Shown: positions 25,763 through 34,151 of the stretch, one piece after another
Position numbering within the stretch: the stretch's first letter is position 1
Layout of the letters: each line of letters opens with the position of its first letter
Assembly: GCF_014192095.1 (NCBI RefSeq)
Contig: NZ_JACHXN010000024.1
Location: 1 to 64,000, forward strand
DNA: 64,000 nucleotides
Origin: Phyllobacterium trifolii
GTDB lineage: Bacteria; Pseudomonadota; Alphaproteobacteria; Rhizobiales; Rhizobiaceae
Direction of reading: 5' to 3'
Position numbers and translations under genes: made by a program
The notes under the pieces: generated by a model
The model's database searches: none
Told to the model about the DNA's origin: nothing
Seen by the model: the letters and a program-made list of their open reading frames with translations, nothing else

Positions 25763-27310
25763 TTACAGCGTGAAATCATGCGCTAACAATCCGGAATCGA
25801 GATGCCCGTCGACCTGAATGATCAAGTCGGCGATACCGTCGCCATTGCTATCGGCCTGGACCATCCAATGATCGAGATCGGTGGGCGCATCCTGTTGAAC
25901 CTGGAATATCCGTAGCTCGCCCGCAGAATTCGAGAATTCACTATCGCCGATGAGATGAAAGGCCTGGTCATCGGATGTAGCGGCATCAGCGTCGATGCCG
26001 CTGAGATCAATCCTGTCTCCTTCGCTGGAACTGAAGTCGGTGATCGTGTCGCTGCCGATTTGCGCTGCCCGGAACGCGAAACTATCGTCGGCCTTGTCGA
26101 AAGTGAACGTATCGGCTCCGCCGCTGCCGGTCAGGGTATCGGAGCCGAGCCCACCTTCGATGATATTGTCCGAGGCATTGCCGCCGATTGAATCGTCGAA
26201 ACGGCTGCCGATGAAGTGCTCGATGTCTATATAGTAGTCTGGGCCAATGTCGGATGGATCATGTGCTTGGGACATGTCCAGCGTGTCGAAGCCTTCGCCG
26301 CCCGATATGATGTTGTTGCCGCCATTGCTGACGATGATATCGTCCCCGGCACCGCCCATCAGTGTGTCCCGTTCCATCCCTCCGATGAGCACGTCGTTGC
26401 CTGCGCCGCCCCAGATAAAGTCCTGCCCGGCACCACCATCGATCAGATCGTTGCCATCGCCGCCGGCGATGAAATCCCCGTCGTCGCCCCCGGCGATGAA
26501 ATCACCGCCGGCACCGCCGCTGATGTGATCTATCCCCGCACCACCATTGATCCTGTCGATGCCGTCGCCGCCATTGATGCGATCTCCGCCGGCGCCTCCG
26601 CTGATCGTGTCGTCTCCCGCACCGGCATCGAGGCTGTCAATGCCATCGCCGCCAACGAGATTGTCGTTGCCGGCCGCGCCGCTGATCAGATCGTCGCCCG
26701 TGCCGCCGTCGATCCAGTCATCGCCATCACCGCCGAGGAGATGATCATTGCCTTCGCCTCCGCTCATCCGGTCATTGTCCAGCCCGCCTTCAAGCCAGTC
26801 ATTGCCGCTGCCAGCCCGCAGAATGTCGTCCCCGATCCCGCCAAGAAGCCTGTCATCGCCGGTTCCGCCATCAAGTGAGTCCGCGCCCAGGCCACCGGCA
26901 AGGATGTCATTGCCGCCGCCGCCGACCAGGCCATCATCGCCGGCAAGGCCTGCGAGCACGTTGTCGCGCCCGTCACCGGTCAAAAGATCATCGAACTCCG
27001 ATCCCACCACGCTGGAGAATCCGGCGGCGACCCGGTCTCCCCAGGCATCTCCACCGGCGGCAATGTCGAGGTACCCGTCAGTGCCCACGGAGGTCAAATC
27101 GATCCGCACCGCCTCGGGTGAGGAGGCGTAGCCCACCGTGTCATATATATCGCCGACGAGCGTATCGCCGCCCCCATGGCCTTCGACATACCAGCGAAAG
27201 GGACTGTCTATGCGAATTTCCTCTGCCCGATCGGTACCGATGGCAACGTCATAGACACCATTAATCTCTCCGACCCCAAGCAGATCGAACAAAAACCTGT
27301 CAATTGGCAT
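25763..27310 (-). CDS. RTX calcium-binding repeat protein (type I secretion substrate)
   Basis: A 515-residue protein, start MPIDRFLFDLL, chosen because GGAGG lies six bases before that ATG (an ATG four codons earlier overlaps that site). Residues 110-390 are glycine/aspartate RTX nonapeptides of the GGxGxDxLx type in about two dozen tandem units; these bind calcium and fold after export. The end (GADTFTFD, GSDTITDFSSSEGDRIDLSGIDAD, DSNGDGIADLIIQVDG, then DFTL) resembles the C-terminal domain of serralysin-type type I secretion substrates. No protease motif HExxH is present. No type I exporter genes are in the window. Role likely surface or extracellular structural. Confidence 0.9.
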   Translation of the reverse strand: MPIDRFLFDLLGVGEINGVYDVAIGTDRAEEIRIDSPFRWYVEGHGGGDTLVGDIYDTVGYASSPEAVRIDLTSVGTDGYLDIAAGGDAWGDRVAAGFSSVVGSEFDDLLTGDGRDNVLAGLAGDDGLVGGGGNDILAGGLGADSLDGGTGDDRLLGGIGDDILRAGSGNDWLEGGLDNDRMSGGEGNDHLLGGDGDDWIDGGTGDDLISGAAGNDNLVGGDGIDSLDAGAGDDTISGGAGGDRINGGDGIDRINGGAGIDHISGGAGGDFIAGGDDGDFIAGGDGNDLIDGGAGQDFIWGGAGNDVLIGGMERDTLMGGAGDDIIVSNGGNNIISGGEGFDTLDMSQAHDPSDIGPDYYIDIEHFIGSRFDDSIGGNASDNIIEGGLGSDTLTGSGGADTFTFDKADDSFAFRAAQIGSDTITDFSSSEGDRIDLSGIDADAATSDDQAFHLIGDSEFSNSAGELRIFQVQQDAPTDLDHWMVQADSNGDGIADLIIQVDGHLDSGLLAHDFTL

Positions 27311-27800
27311 TTGGGCCTCCATGTTTGAAAAGACGGAAGTATAAGTTAACCAATGTCAACTTGAACTAACGAAGACGTTTCTACAAATTAAATTTTCTTA
27401 GGAGATTATATTGCCATGCGACTGAAATTTTACTGTATTTTTGAAGTATTTTTGAAGAGAATTAAATTCGCCTCATGAGCGACGTTTCTATTCCTGCTGA
27501 CGATAAGAAATCTCGTTGTAGGATGATTTTCGGACGTTTGTTGAGTGTATCATAGGACATGCCCATGGCACGCCCGTCGTCTTCACCAAACGGGGCCGGC
27601 ATCCAATCGGTTTGCAGGTCCCGCCTTCTTCGGCGGCGGCGACGCTTACTACTGCCGGTAATTATCGAGACCAGGCGGTATAATTATTCCCCGAATATTG
27701 ATACCAGTTCAGGTGTTGTCGAAGAGATGTGTCTTGCAGGATCCTCGTGGTAGCACTTGTGCCACGTCGACAGCAGAGGCAATGTCACCAAGGAGTGTCG
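27311..27800. other. 490-base intergenic region between RTX and polyketide synthase genes
   Basis: The genes on both sides are transcribed outward, so their promoters should be here. The first 170 bases are AT-rich with runs such as TATTTTTGAAGTATTTTTGAAG (a short direct repeat of GTATTTTTGAAG near 27430-27460). One 64-codon open frame (27559-27753) has Arg-rich composition typical of chance. I found no stable terminator hairpin. Confidence 0.45.
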
Positions 27801-28853
27801 ATGTCTCAATCCGTGAAACTGATATCAATCGGCACAGCAGTGCCCGCTCACATTATTCAGCAACGTGATGCCGCTGCTGCGGCACATAAGGCTTTTTCGG
27901 CCCGATTCCGAGACTTTGACCGTTTGGCGAAAGTCTTCGAGAGTTCGGGCATTCGCACGCGCTACGCTGTCCAACCACTAGAATGGTATCTGGAACCTTT
28001 GGGGTGGCCGGAAAGAAATGCCGCTTATATTGAGGGAGCGTGCAGTTTGTTCGTCTCGGCTGCCAATACCGCCTTGGAGAAGGCAGGCATCAGGGGAAAA
28101 GATGTCGATACGGTTGTGACAATTTCGTCGACGGGTATCGCCACTCCGAGTCTGGAAGCCCGCGTGGCTCAGCAAATGGGATTTCGCGATGACATCGAAC
28201 GAGTGCCCGTTTTTGGTCTGGGCTGTGCGGGCGGTGTATCCGGGTTCTCCATTGCCTCCCGACTTGCGAAGTCAAGACCTGGAACGGTCGTCCTGTTAGT
28301 CGCTGTTGAACTGTGCACACTGGCGTTCCGGTTGGATCAACTGACAAAAGCCAATATCGTTGCCAGCGCGCTTTTCGGGGACGGTGCGGCGGCATGCGTC
28401 CTGAAGGTTGCAGACGAAGGAATAGCCGACATCGAGATGTCCGGCCAGCACACTTGGCCAAACACGCTGGACATAATGGGTTGGAGCGTTGACAGACAGG
28501 GTTTCGGCGTCATTTTCGATCGCGATATTCCGCCTTTTGCCGAAGAGCGCATCGCCCCGGCTATTTCCGGAATCCTCGGACGCGCGAATCTTGAACTTGC
28601 GGATATCGATAGATTTGCCTGTCATCCCGGCGGAGCCAAAGTCGTGACTGCACTGGAGACTGCGCTTTCCCTTGGTCAAGGGAGCTTGGACCATGAACGT
28701 GACGTGCTATCCAAGTATGGAAATATGTCGGCCCCTACAGCACTATTCGTTCTCGAGCGAGTCGTCGAGCCGGGTTTGCCATCCCGCACATTGCTGACGG
28801 CGATGGGCCCGGGCTTCAGCGTTAGCTGTGTTTCGCTCAAGAGAGCCGCATGA
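27801..28853 (+). CDS. Type III polyketide synthase (chalcone/alkylpyrone synthase-like)
   Basis: A 350-residue homodimer-type ketosynthase. The start is the ATG with AAGGAG six bases upstream. The catalytic triad is complete and spaced as in chalcone synthases: C142 in FGLGCAGGVSG, H275 in FACHPGGAKV and N308 in SKYGNMSAPT. It condenses malonyl-CoA units on an acyl starter. The stop overlaps the methyltransferase gene by four bases. The pair recalls the Bacillus subtilis BpsA-BpsB system, where the synthase makes alkylpyrones that the second protein O-methylates; that is the best guess for the product here. Confidence 0.93.
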   Translation: MSQSVKLISIGTAVPAHIIQQRDAAAAAHKAFSARFRDFDRLAKVFESSGIRTRYAVQPLEWYLEPLGWPERNAAYIEGACSLFVSAANTALEKAGIRGKDVDTVVTISSTGIATPSLEARVAQQMGFRDDIERVPVFGLGCAGGVSGFSIASRLAKSRPGTVVLLVAVELCTLAFRLDQLTKANIVASALFGDGAAACVLKVADEGIADIEMSGQHTWPNTLDIMGWSVDRQGFGVIFDRDIPPFAEERIAPAISGILGRANLELADIDRFACHPGGAKVVTALETALSLGQGSLDHERDVLSKYGNMSAPTALFVLERVVEPGLPSRTLLTAMGPGFSVSCVSLKRAA

Positions 28854-29356
28854 TCGCGGCTTCGATGCTCCTCGCCTTCGTCACCATCGAGCGTCTTGGT
28901 GAACTCCTGCTCGCCAGACGTAACACCAAAGCCCTGCTGGCGAAGGGAGCATATGAAGCTGCGCCGGGTCATTATATTTTCATCGTGGCGTTGCACGCTG
29001 CCTGGCTTGTCGGCTTGTGGATTTTTGCCTGGGATAAGCCGATTGAACCAGGATGGCTTGCCGTTTTCATATTGCTTCAAGGCCTGCGGTTCTGGGTGCT
29101 TGGGACGTTGGGCAAGCGCTGGACCACGCGTATCATCGTTTTCCCGGGAAGCCCTCTCGTGAGAACAGGCCCTTACCGTTTCCTTTCGCATCCGAATTAT
29201 GTCGTCGTGATCGGAGAGATCGCCGTGCTGCCCTTGTGCTTTGGGCTGGTATGGTATGCTGTCGCATTCTCCGCGCTGAATGCCTTCGTTCTGGCGGTAA
29301 GGATTCGCGAAGAGAATTCCGCGCTTTCGGAGTTGCGCCATGATGCAATGCCCTGA
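28850..29356 (+). CDS. Isoprenylcysteine carboxyl methyltransferase-family (BpsB-like) methyltransferase
   Basis: A 168-residue integral membrane protein with four or five hydrophobic segments. The C-terminal SAM-binding region of the ICMT family is clear: LVRTGPYRFLSHPNYVVVIGE (about residues 103-123) and VRIREENSALSEL (about 148-160). It would methylate the polyketide made by the preceding synthase, as BpsB does for alkylpyrones. It overlaps its neighbours on both sides (4 and 17 bases), which implies tight translational coupling. Confidence 0.88.
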   Translation: MIAASMLLAFVTIERLGELLLARRNTKALLAKGAYEAAPGHYIFIVALHAAWLVGLWIFAWDKPIEPGWLAVFILLQGLRFWVLGTLGKRWTTRIIVFPGSPLVRTGPYRFLSHPNYVVVIGEIAVLPLCFGLVWYAVAFSALNAFVLAVRIREENSALSELRHDAMP

Positions 29357-30902
29357 TGCAGGCGAAGCGCGGTTGCCAAGTCTTTCAACTTGGCTGGGCT
29401 TTTTCGCAATGTGCATCGGGATGTTCATGGCCATTCTCGACGTCCAGATCGTTGCCACGTCGCTACCAACAATCCAGAGTGCTTTGGGCATCAACCCAGA
29501 TCAAATGAGCTGGATTCAGACCGCCTATTTGATCGCCGAAATCGTTGCCATCCCTCTGACTGGCTTCTTGACCCGCTTGCTTAGTATGCGTTGGCTTTTG
29601 GTATTTGGCACATTGCTGTTTACCGCTGCTTCCGTCGGATGTGCGCAAAGCGATAGTTTCAATGCCCTTTTGTGCTGGCGTGTCCTGCAGGGGTTCTCAG
29701 GCGGGACCTTGATCCCGTTGGTTTTCTCTGCGGTTTTCCTGTTGTTTCCGCAGCGGCACCAAAGCATCGCCACAACCGTCGCTGGTGTCGTCGCAGTCAT
29801 GGCTCCGACTGTCGGACCAATCATCGGGGGGTGGATAACGGAGACGTACTCATGGCACTGGCTCTTTTTAATCAATGTCGTCCCTGGCTTGGTCGCGGCG
29901 TCATTGGCAGCTTTACTGCTTCCGCGCGCGCCCATGGAGCTCAAGTATTTCCGTTCGATTGATTTTCAATCGCTGGCAATGATGGCGATGGGACTTGCCG
30001 CCTTGGAGATCGCATTGAAAGAAGCGCCGCAACGCGGCTGGCTAGGCCCCGTCGTTTTGTCACTTTCGGCTTTCAGCGTGATTATGCTGGCGGCCTTTAC
30101 CCGGCGAACATGGACGTCGCTCGCGCCGATAGTCGATCTGCATAACTTCAAGGACCGAAATTTCACTATTGGCTGCATTCTGAGTTTTGTTCTGGGGTTC
30201 GGTCTGTTCGGATCGGTATATCTCATGCCCGTTTTCCTGGCTTTCGTCAGGGGCCACAACGCACTGCAAATCGGCGAAATAATGCTTGTGACCGGCATTG
30301 CGCAGCTGATGATTGCGCCCTTTGCCGTCATGCTGGAACAACGGGTCGAAGCGAGACTGCTGTCAACCATAGGCTTTCTGTTGTTCGCAATTGGCCTCGG
30401 TTGCAGTGCGTTTCAAGTACCGCAAACCGATACTTCCGCGATGTTCTGGCCTCAAGTCATCCGCGGTCTCGCAATAATGTTTTGTCTGCTCCCGCCGACG
30501 CGTCTTGCCCTGGGTGGTCTCCAAGATGACAGGGTTCCGGATGCCAGTGGCTTATTCAATCTGATGCGCAATCTTGGCGGCGCGATAGGTCTGGCGCTGA
30601 TTGACACGGTCATTTATACGCGATCAACAACGCACGGCATCGCAATAGCCAACGGTTTGCTGGGGGGTGATCAGCGGACGGAAAGATTTATTGGAATGCC
30701 TGCCAACGAAGTTGTTGCGCATATGCCGGGTAAATTCGATGCGATTGCTCAGAGCATTTTCAGCCCAATGGTTGCAAGGGCGGCGATGGTGCAATCGATC
30801 AATGATGCATGGGCCATGATAGCGCTGATAACTTTGATACCTCTGCTGATCATCATGTTTGCCTACCAGCTTCCACCGAAGGCCTCACCCGGAAATCATT
30901 GA
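29340..30902 (+). CDS. DHA2-family MFS transporter (EmrB/QacA type)
   Basis: A 520-residue carrier with 14 predicted membrane segments. DHA2 landmarks: LDVQIVATSLPTIQSALG in TM1 (motif D1), GFLTRLLSMRWLLVFG in the 2-3 loop and a motif C-like GVVAVMAPTVGPIIGGWITE in TM5. It starts 17 bases inside the methyltransferase gene with GGAG upstream. Its place as the last gene of the polyketide operon suggests export of the methylated product, or self-protection against it. Confidence 0.9.
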   Translation: MMQCPDAGEARLPSLSTWLGFFAMCIGMFMAILDVQIVATSLPTIQSALGINPDQMSWIQTAYLIAEIVAIPLTGFLTRLLSMRWLLVFGTLLFTAASVGCAQSDSFNALLCWRVLQGFSGGTLIPLVFSAVFLLFPQRHQSIATTVAGVVAVMAPTVGPIIGGWITETYSWHWLFLINVVPGLVAASLAALLLPRAPMELKYFRSIDFQSLAMMAMGLAALEIALKEAPQRGWLGPVVLSLSAFSVIMLAAFTRRTWTSLAPIVDLHNFKDRNFTIGCILSFVLGFGLFGSVYLMPVFLAFVRGHNALQIGEIMLVTGIAQLMIAPFAVMLEQRVEARLLSTIGFLLFAIGLGCSAFQVPQTDTSAMFWPQVIRGLAIMFCLLPPTRLALGGLQDDRVPDASGLFNLMRNLGGAIGLALIDTVIYTRSTTHGIAIANGLLGGDQRTERFIGMPANEVVAHMPGKFDAIAQSIFSPMVARAAMVQSINDAWAMIALITLIPLLIIMFAYQLPPKASPGNH

Positions 30903-30958
30903 TGGCCACGCCGTCGGTTCACGTTTGGTGCTACGTCACGTTCACGTAGACACGGACC

Positions 30959-31786
30959 TCATGCGAATGTTTTTACCTTCCTGGCACCGCGTCTTGCCAG
31001 AAGATTGGCAACCACGAGCAATATGATCGAAAGCAGCATCATGAGCGTTGCGGCGGCGGTGATTGCCGGGCTCAGCCTTTCGCGCAGGCCGATGAACATT
31101 TCGAGCGGCATCGTTCGCTGATTGGCGCTGGCAAGAAACTGGGCAACGACGACCTCATCGAAGGACGTCACGAAGGCAAAAGCTGCTCCCGACAGGACAC
31201 CGGGCAGGATCAAGGGCAGCATAACCCGATAGAACGCTACAACGGGTTTGGCGCCGGCAATCGATGCGGCCAGCATGAGATTGCGATCAAATCCCGTCAG
31301 GCTAGCCCCAACGGTCACGACCACAAAGGGACTGGCGAGGGCGGTATGAGCGAGAATTATCCCCAAATAGGTGCTGGCCAAACCAACCCGTGCATAAAAG
31401 AGATAGGACCCTACAGCGGTGATGACCACCGGCACGATCAAGGGGGAGATCACCAGCGGCATGATGATGCGTCGCGCCGGGAATCTCTCGCTGGATAGCG
31501 CTATCGCCGTCAACGTCCCGAGCGCTGTGGCGAGGGTGGTGGTGCCGAAGGCGATGATCAGACTGTTGCCAATTGCCGTCTGCCAGCGGTCGGTGCCAAG
31601 AACCACCTCGTACCAGCGCGTGGAAAACCCCTCCAGCGGAAACACGAAGAAGGCTCCGCTGTTGAACGAAAGCGGCACGGGGATGAGGATCGGCACCATC
31701 AGAAAAGCGATTACGAGTGCTCCCCAGAGCCACAACAACGTAACCCGTATTCGTTCACCGATCGTGGGATAGGGAGATAACAGCAT
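30959..31786 (-). CDS. ABC transporter permease (PotC-like, polyamine/opine type)
   Basis: A 275-residue permease, start ATG three bases after the stop of the upstream permease (a GTG two codons earlier would overlap it). Six hydrophobic segments; EAA loop at NLMLAASIAGAKPVVAFYRVMLPLILPG (about residues 170-197). The FDEVVVAQFLASANQRTMPLEMF segment is typical of PotC/spermidine-putrescine-type permeases. Last gene of the minus-strand operon ATPase / binding protein / PotB-like / PotC-like. Confidence 0.9.
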   Translation of the reverse strand: MLLSPYPTIGERIRVTLLWLWGALVIAFLMVPILIPVPLSFNSGAFFVFPLEGFSTRWYEVVLGTDRWQTAIGNSLIIAFGTTTLATALGTLTAIALSSERFPARRIIMPLVISPLIVPVVITAVGSYLFYARVGLASTYLGIILAHTALASPFVVVTVGASLTGFDRNLMLAASIAGAKPVVAFYRVMLPLILPGVLSGAAFAFVTSFDEVVVAQFLASANQRTMPLEMFIGLRERLSPAITAAATLMMLLSIILLVVANLLARRGARKVKTFA

Positions 31787-31788
31787 GA

Positions 31789-33063
31789 TCACACCGGCTT
31801 CAAGCGATCGAGACCGAGCATGCGGGCAAACACCGCATAAAGTCCCATGGTGAAAACGAGGAGGATAAAACTGAGCGCAGCAGCCATTTCCCAATTCAGT
31901 TCGACATTGACGTAGTTGGCAATGAAATTGCTAATCAGCTGGTCGCCAGCGCCGCCGATTAGAGCTGGCGTAATGTAGTAGCCGAGGCAAAGAATGAACG
32001 TCAGCAAACAGCCGGCCATAATTCCCGGCACCACCTGCGGAAGATAGACGCGCAAGAATGATGTCACCGGCCTGCCGCCGAGGGAATACGCTGCGCGCAT
32101 CTGCGACGGCTGGATGGTGCGCATGACGCTGTAGATCGGCAGTAGCGTGAACGGTAACTGGATGTGGGTCATGGCAATGATGAGCCCAAGCCGGCTGTAC
32201 ATCAGGTCGAGTCTGGTGCCGGTCACGCCGAGCCAGAGGAGAACATCATTGACCAACCCGAATTTTTGCAGAAGCACAGTCCACGCTGCGGTCCGCACAA
32301 GGATCGACGTCCAGAACGGCAGTAGAACGGCAACAATGAGTATTGCCCCCACTGTTTTTGGCACGCTGGAAATCAGGTAGGCGAGGGGAAAACCCAATAT
32401 GAGTGTAGCAAGCGTAACCGTTGCCGCCACGAGGAAGGTACGTGCGAAAACGCGCAGGAATATAGCCTGCTCTGGCGGGACGCGTTCAATGCTTCCATCG
32501 GCGTTCCAGCGAAGGTCGACCGCACTCAAGAGATAGAACGAGGTGAGGGCATGTCTTCCTCTCTCTATTGTCGCCCACGTGCCAGGGCTGGTCCAGAACG
32601 GCATCGATTTGATGACGGCTACAGTGTCAAACACTCCTTCCTTGTCGAGTGCGCGGGCGGTCTTGAGGATCTGGCTGCGCGCGCCGGGCAATCGCGCATT
32701 CAGACTTTTCGCAAGTTCCGAAAGATTTCCATTTTGCTGACTGGCTTTGAGATCGGCGGCGAGTGCTTGAAGGGTTTTGTCATCAGGGATTCCGTTGCCG
32801 CTCCAGCTCTGCATCGCCGCGCTGGTGAGCGGCAAAGCATTGCCTATCGTTGGGTCGTAAACGGCTCGCGACAGGAGAATGGCAATCGGAATGCCGAAAC
32901 TGAGCAGCAACAGAGCCAAGAGTGGCGTGGCAATCGCGAACGAACGCAGGCGTTCGCGTGCCTGGGATCTCCGAATCGCCGCCGCGACCGACCTGGTGTC
33001 GGCCGCGTTGGGGGCGGTAAAGAACTGCCCCTGATCCATGTTAGTGGGCTGGACCGTGGACAT
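31789..33063 (-). CDS. ABC transporter permease (PotB-like) with long periplasmic loop
   Basis: A 424-residue permease, about 130 residues longer than ordinary PotB. The extra length lies between the first membrane helix (about residues 42-66) and the second (about 193-215): a polar, helical stretch (SELAKSLNARLPGARSQILK, AVDLRWNADGSIERV) predicted to be periplasmic. Such enlarged loops occur in a subset of polyamine/opine-type permeases and may contact the binding protein. EAA loop: QMRAAYSLGGRPVTSFLRVYLPQVVPG. The gene starts two bases after the binding-protein stop. Confidence 0.9.
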   Translation of the reverse strand: MSTVQPTNMDQGQFFTAPNAADTRSVAAAIRRSQARERLRSFAIATPLLALLLLSFGIPIAILLSRAVYDPTIGNALPLTSAAMQSWSGNGIPDDKTLQALAADLKASQQNGNLSELAKSLNARLPGARSQILKTARALDKEGVFDTVAVIKSMPFWTSPGTWATIERGRHALTSFYLLSAVDLRWNADGSIERVPPEQAIFLRVFARTFLVAATVTLATLILGFPLAYLISSVPKTVGAILIVAVLLPFWTSILVRTAAWTVLLQKFGLVNDVLLWLGVTGTRLDLMYSRLGLIIAMTHIQLPFTLLPIYSVMRTIQPSQMRAAYSLGGRPVTSFLRVYLPQVVPGIMAGCLLTFILCLGYYITPALIGGAGDQLISNFIANYVNVELNWEMAAALSFILLVFTMGLYAVFARMLGLDRLKPV

Positions 33064-33065
33064 GG

Positions 33066-34115
33066 CTATTGCGCGAGCCAGGCGTTAAAGCGCTTGACCA
33101 GATCCTCGCCATAATCGCCCCAAAACTCGGTATCAGCGACGAGATAGGATTTCATATGCTCCGGAGCATTCGGCAATTTGGGCAGCGCATCGGCAGCCAC
33201 GAACTCAGTTGCGTCGATACGAACCGGACCATAGGTGATATGACTAGCGAGCTTGGCGTTGTTCTCGGGCTTGCTGATGTAGGCGAGATATTTATAGGCA
33301 AGCTCCGGGTTCTTCGCGCCTTTCGGAATGCTGATCATGTCATATTCGAGGATCTGACCGTCCCAGACGATCTTGAACGGCTTTGAATCCGTATCGATCG
33401 CATTCTGGATGCGGCCGTTCCATGCCGTCGTCATGACCACTTCTTTTGAGGCAAGCAATTGCGCCGGTTGTGCACCGGCATCCCACCAGACAATATCGCT
33501 CTTGATCGTATCCAGCTTCTTGAATGCGCGATCAACGCCTTCCGGGGTCCCAAGGACCTCGTAGACCTGATCTGCCGGCACTCCGTCAGCCATAAGCGCC
33601 CACTCAAGATTCTGCGCGGGGAATTTCCGCATTGCGCGCTTGCCGGGAAATTTCGTCGTATCGAATATATCGAGCACCGATGTTGGCGCTTCTTTCAGGA
33701 CATTCGGATCATAGGCGAGGATGTCGCCATAGGCATCAAGGCCGACGCCGCACTTGAGGGCGGAGCCTTCAATGAATTTGGATTGATCGGCAATCTTTGA
33801 ATAATCGAGCGGCTCGAGGATGCCTGCATCACAACCCTGCAGAACCGTAGCAGTCTCGACGGTAACAAGGTCGATCGGCACATTACCCGTGTCGACCATG
33901 GCTTTGACCTTGCCGAGATCGCCAAGATATTCCTGTTCGACAATCTTGATGCCAGTTTCCTTGCTGAAAGGTTCGAACCAGGCTTTACGCTGCGCGTCCT
34001 GCCACGCACCGCCGCTGGCCATGATGGATAACTCCTCGGCAATGGCGGAATGACTGAAAAGTGCGCAGACGGCGACTGTCGCCAAGGCAACGGAATGAAA
34101 AGAATTGCGTTTCAT
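33066..34115 (-). CDS. ABC transporter binding protein (PotD-like, polyamine/opine type)
   Basis: A 349-residue periplasmic protein with a signal peptide (residues 1-26, SAIA-EE). The mature start ELSIMASGGAWQDAQRKAWFEPFSKETGIKI and the internal DLVTVETATVLQGC, GDILAYDP and VVMTTAWNGRIQNA are typical of PotD/PotF-type binding proteins. A GAGAGGGA site precedes the ATG. With the adjacent MocR regulator and FAD amine oxidase, the ligand may be a polyamine, opine or amino-acid derivative. Confidence 0.92.
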   Translation of the reverse strand: MKRNSFHSVALATVAVCALFSHSAIAEELSIMASGGAWQDAQRKAWFEPFSKETGIKIVEQEYLGDLGKVKAMVDTGNVPIDLVTVETATVLQGCDAGILEPLDYSKIADQSKFIEGSALKCGVGLDAYGDILAYDPNVLKEAPTSVLDIFDTTKFPGKRAMRKFPAQNLEWALMADGVPADQVYEVLGTPEGVDRAFKKLDTIKSDIVWWDAGAQPAQLLASKEVVMTTAWNGRIQNAIDTDSKPFKIVWDGQILEYDMISIPKGAKNPELAYKYLAYISKPENNAKLASHITYGPVRIDATEFVAADALPKLPNAPEHMKSYLVADTEFWGDYGEDLVKRFNAWLAQ

Positions 34116-34151
34116 GGATCCCTCTCTTGTTCTTAGTTGTGGTCTTTGTAC

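Noticed and set aside
26216-27131. Plus-strand frames opposite the RTX gene
   Set aside because: They mirror the GGxGxD repeats as Pro/Ser/Ile repeats; classic shadows of RTX coding DNA.
20217-27310. LapG-type adhesin release system linking the cysteine protease and the RTX protein
   Set aside because: The two genes are 5 kb apart, no LapD homologue is present, and the RTX protein shows no LapA-like N-terminal cleavage site (TAAG-type) that I could see.
27559-27753. 64-codon frame upstream of the polyketide synthase
   Set aside because: Arg-rich chance frame without a ribosome site or recognisable domain.
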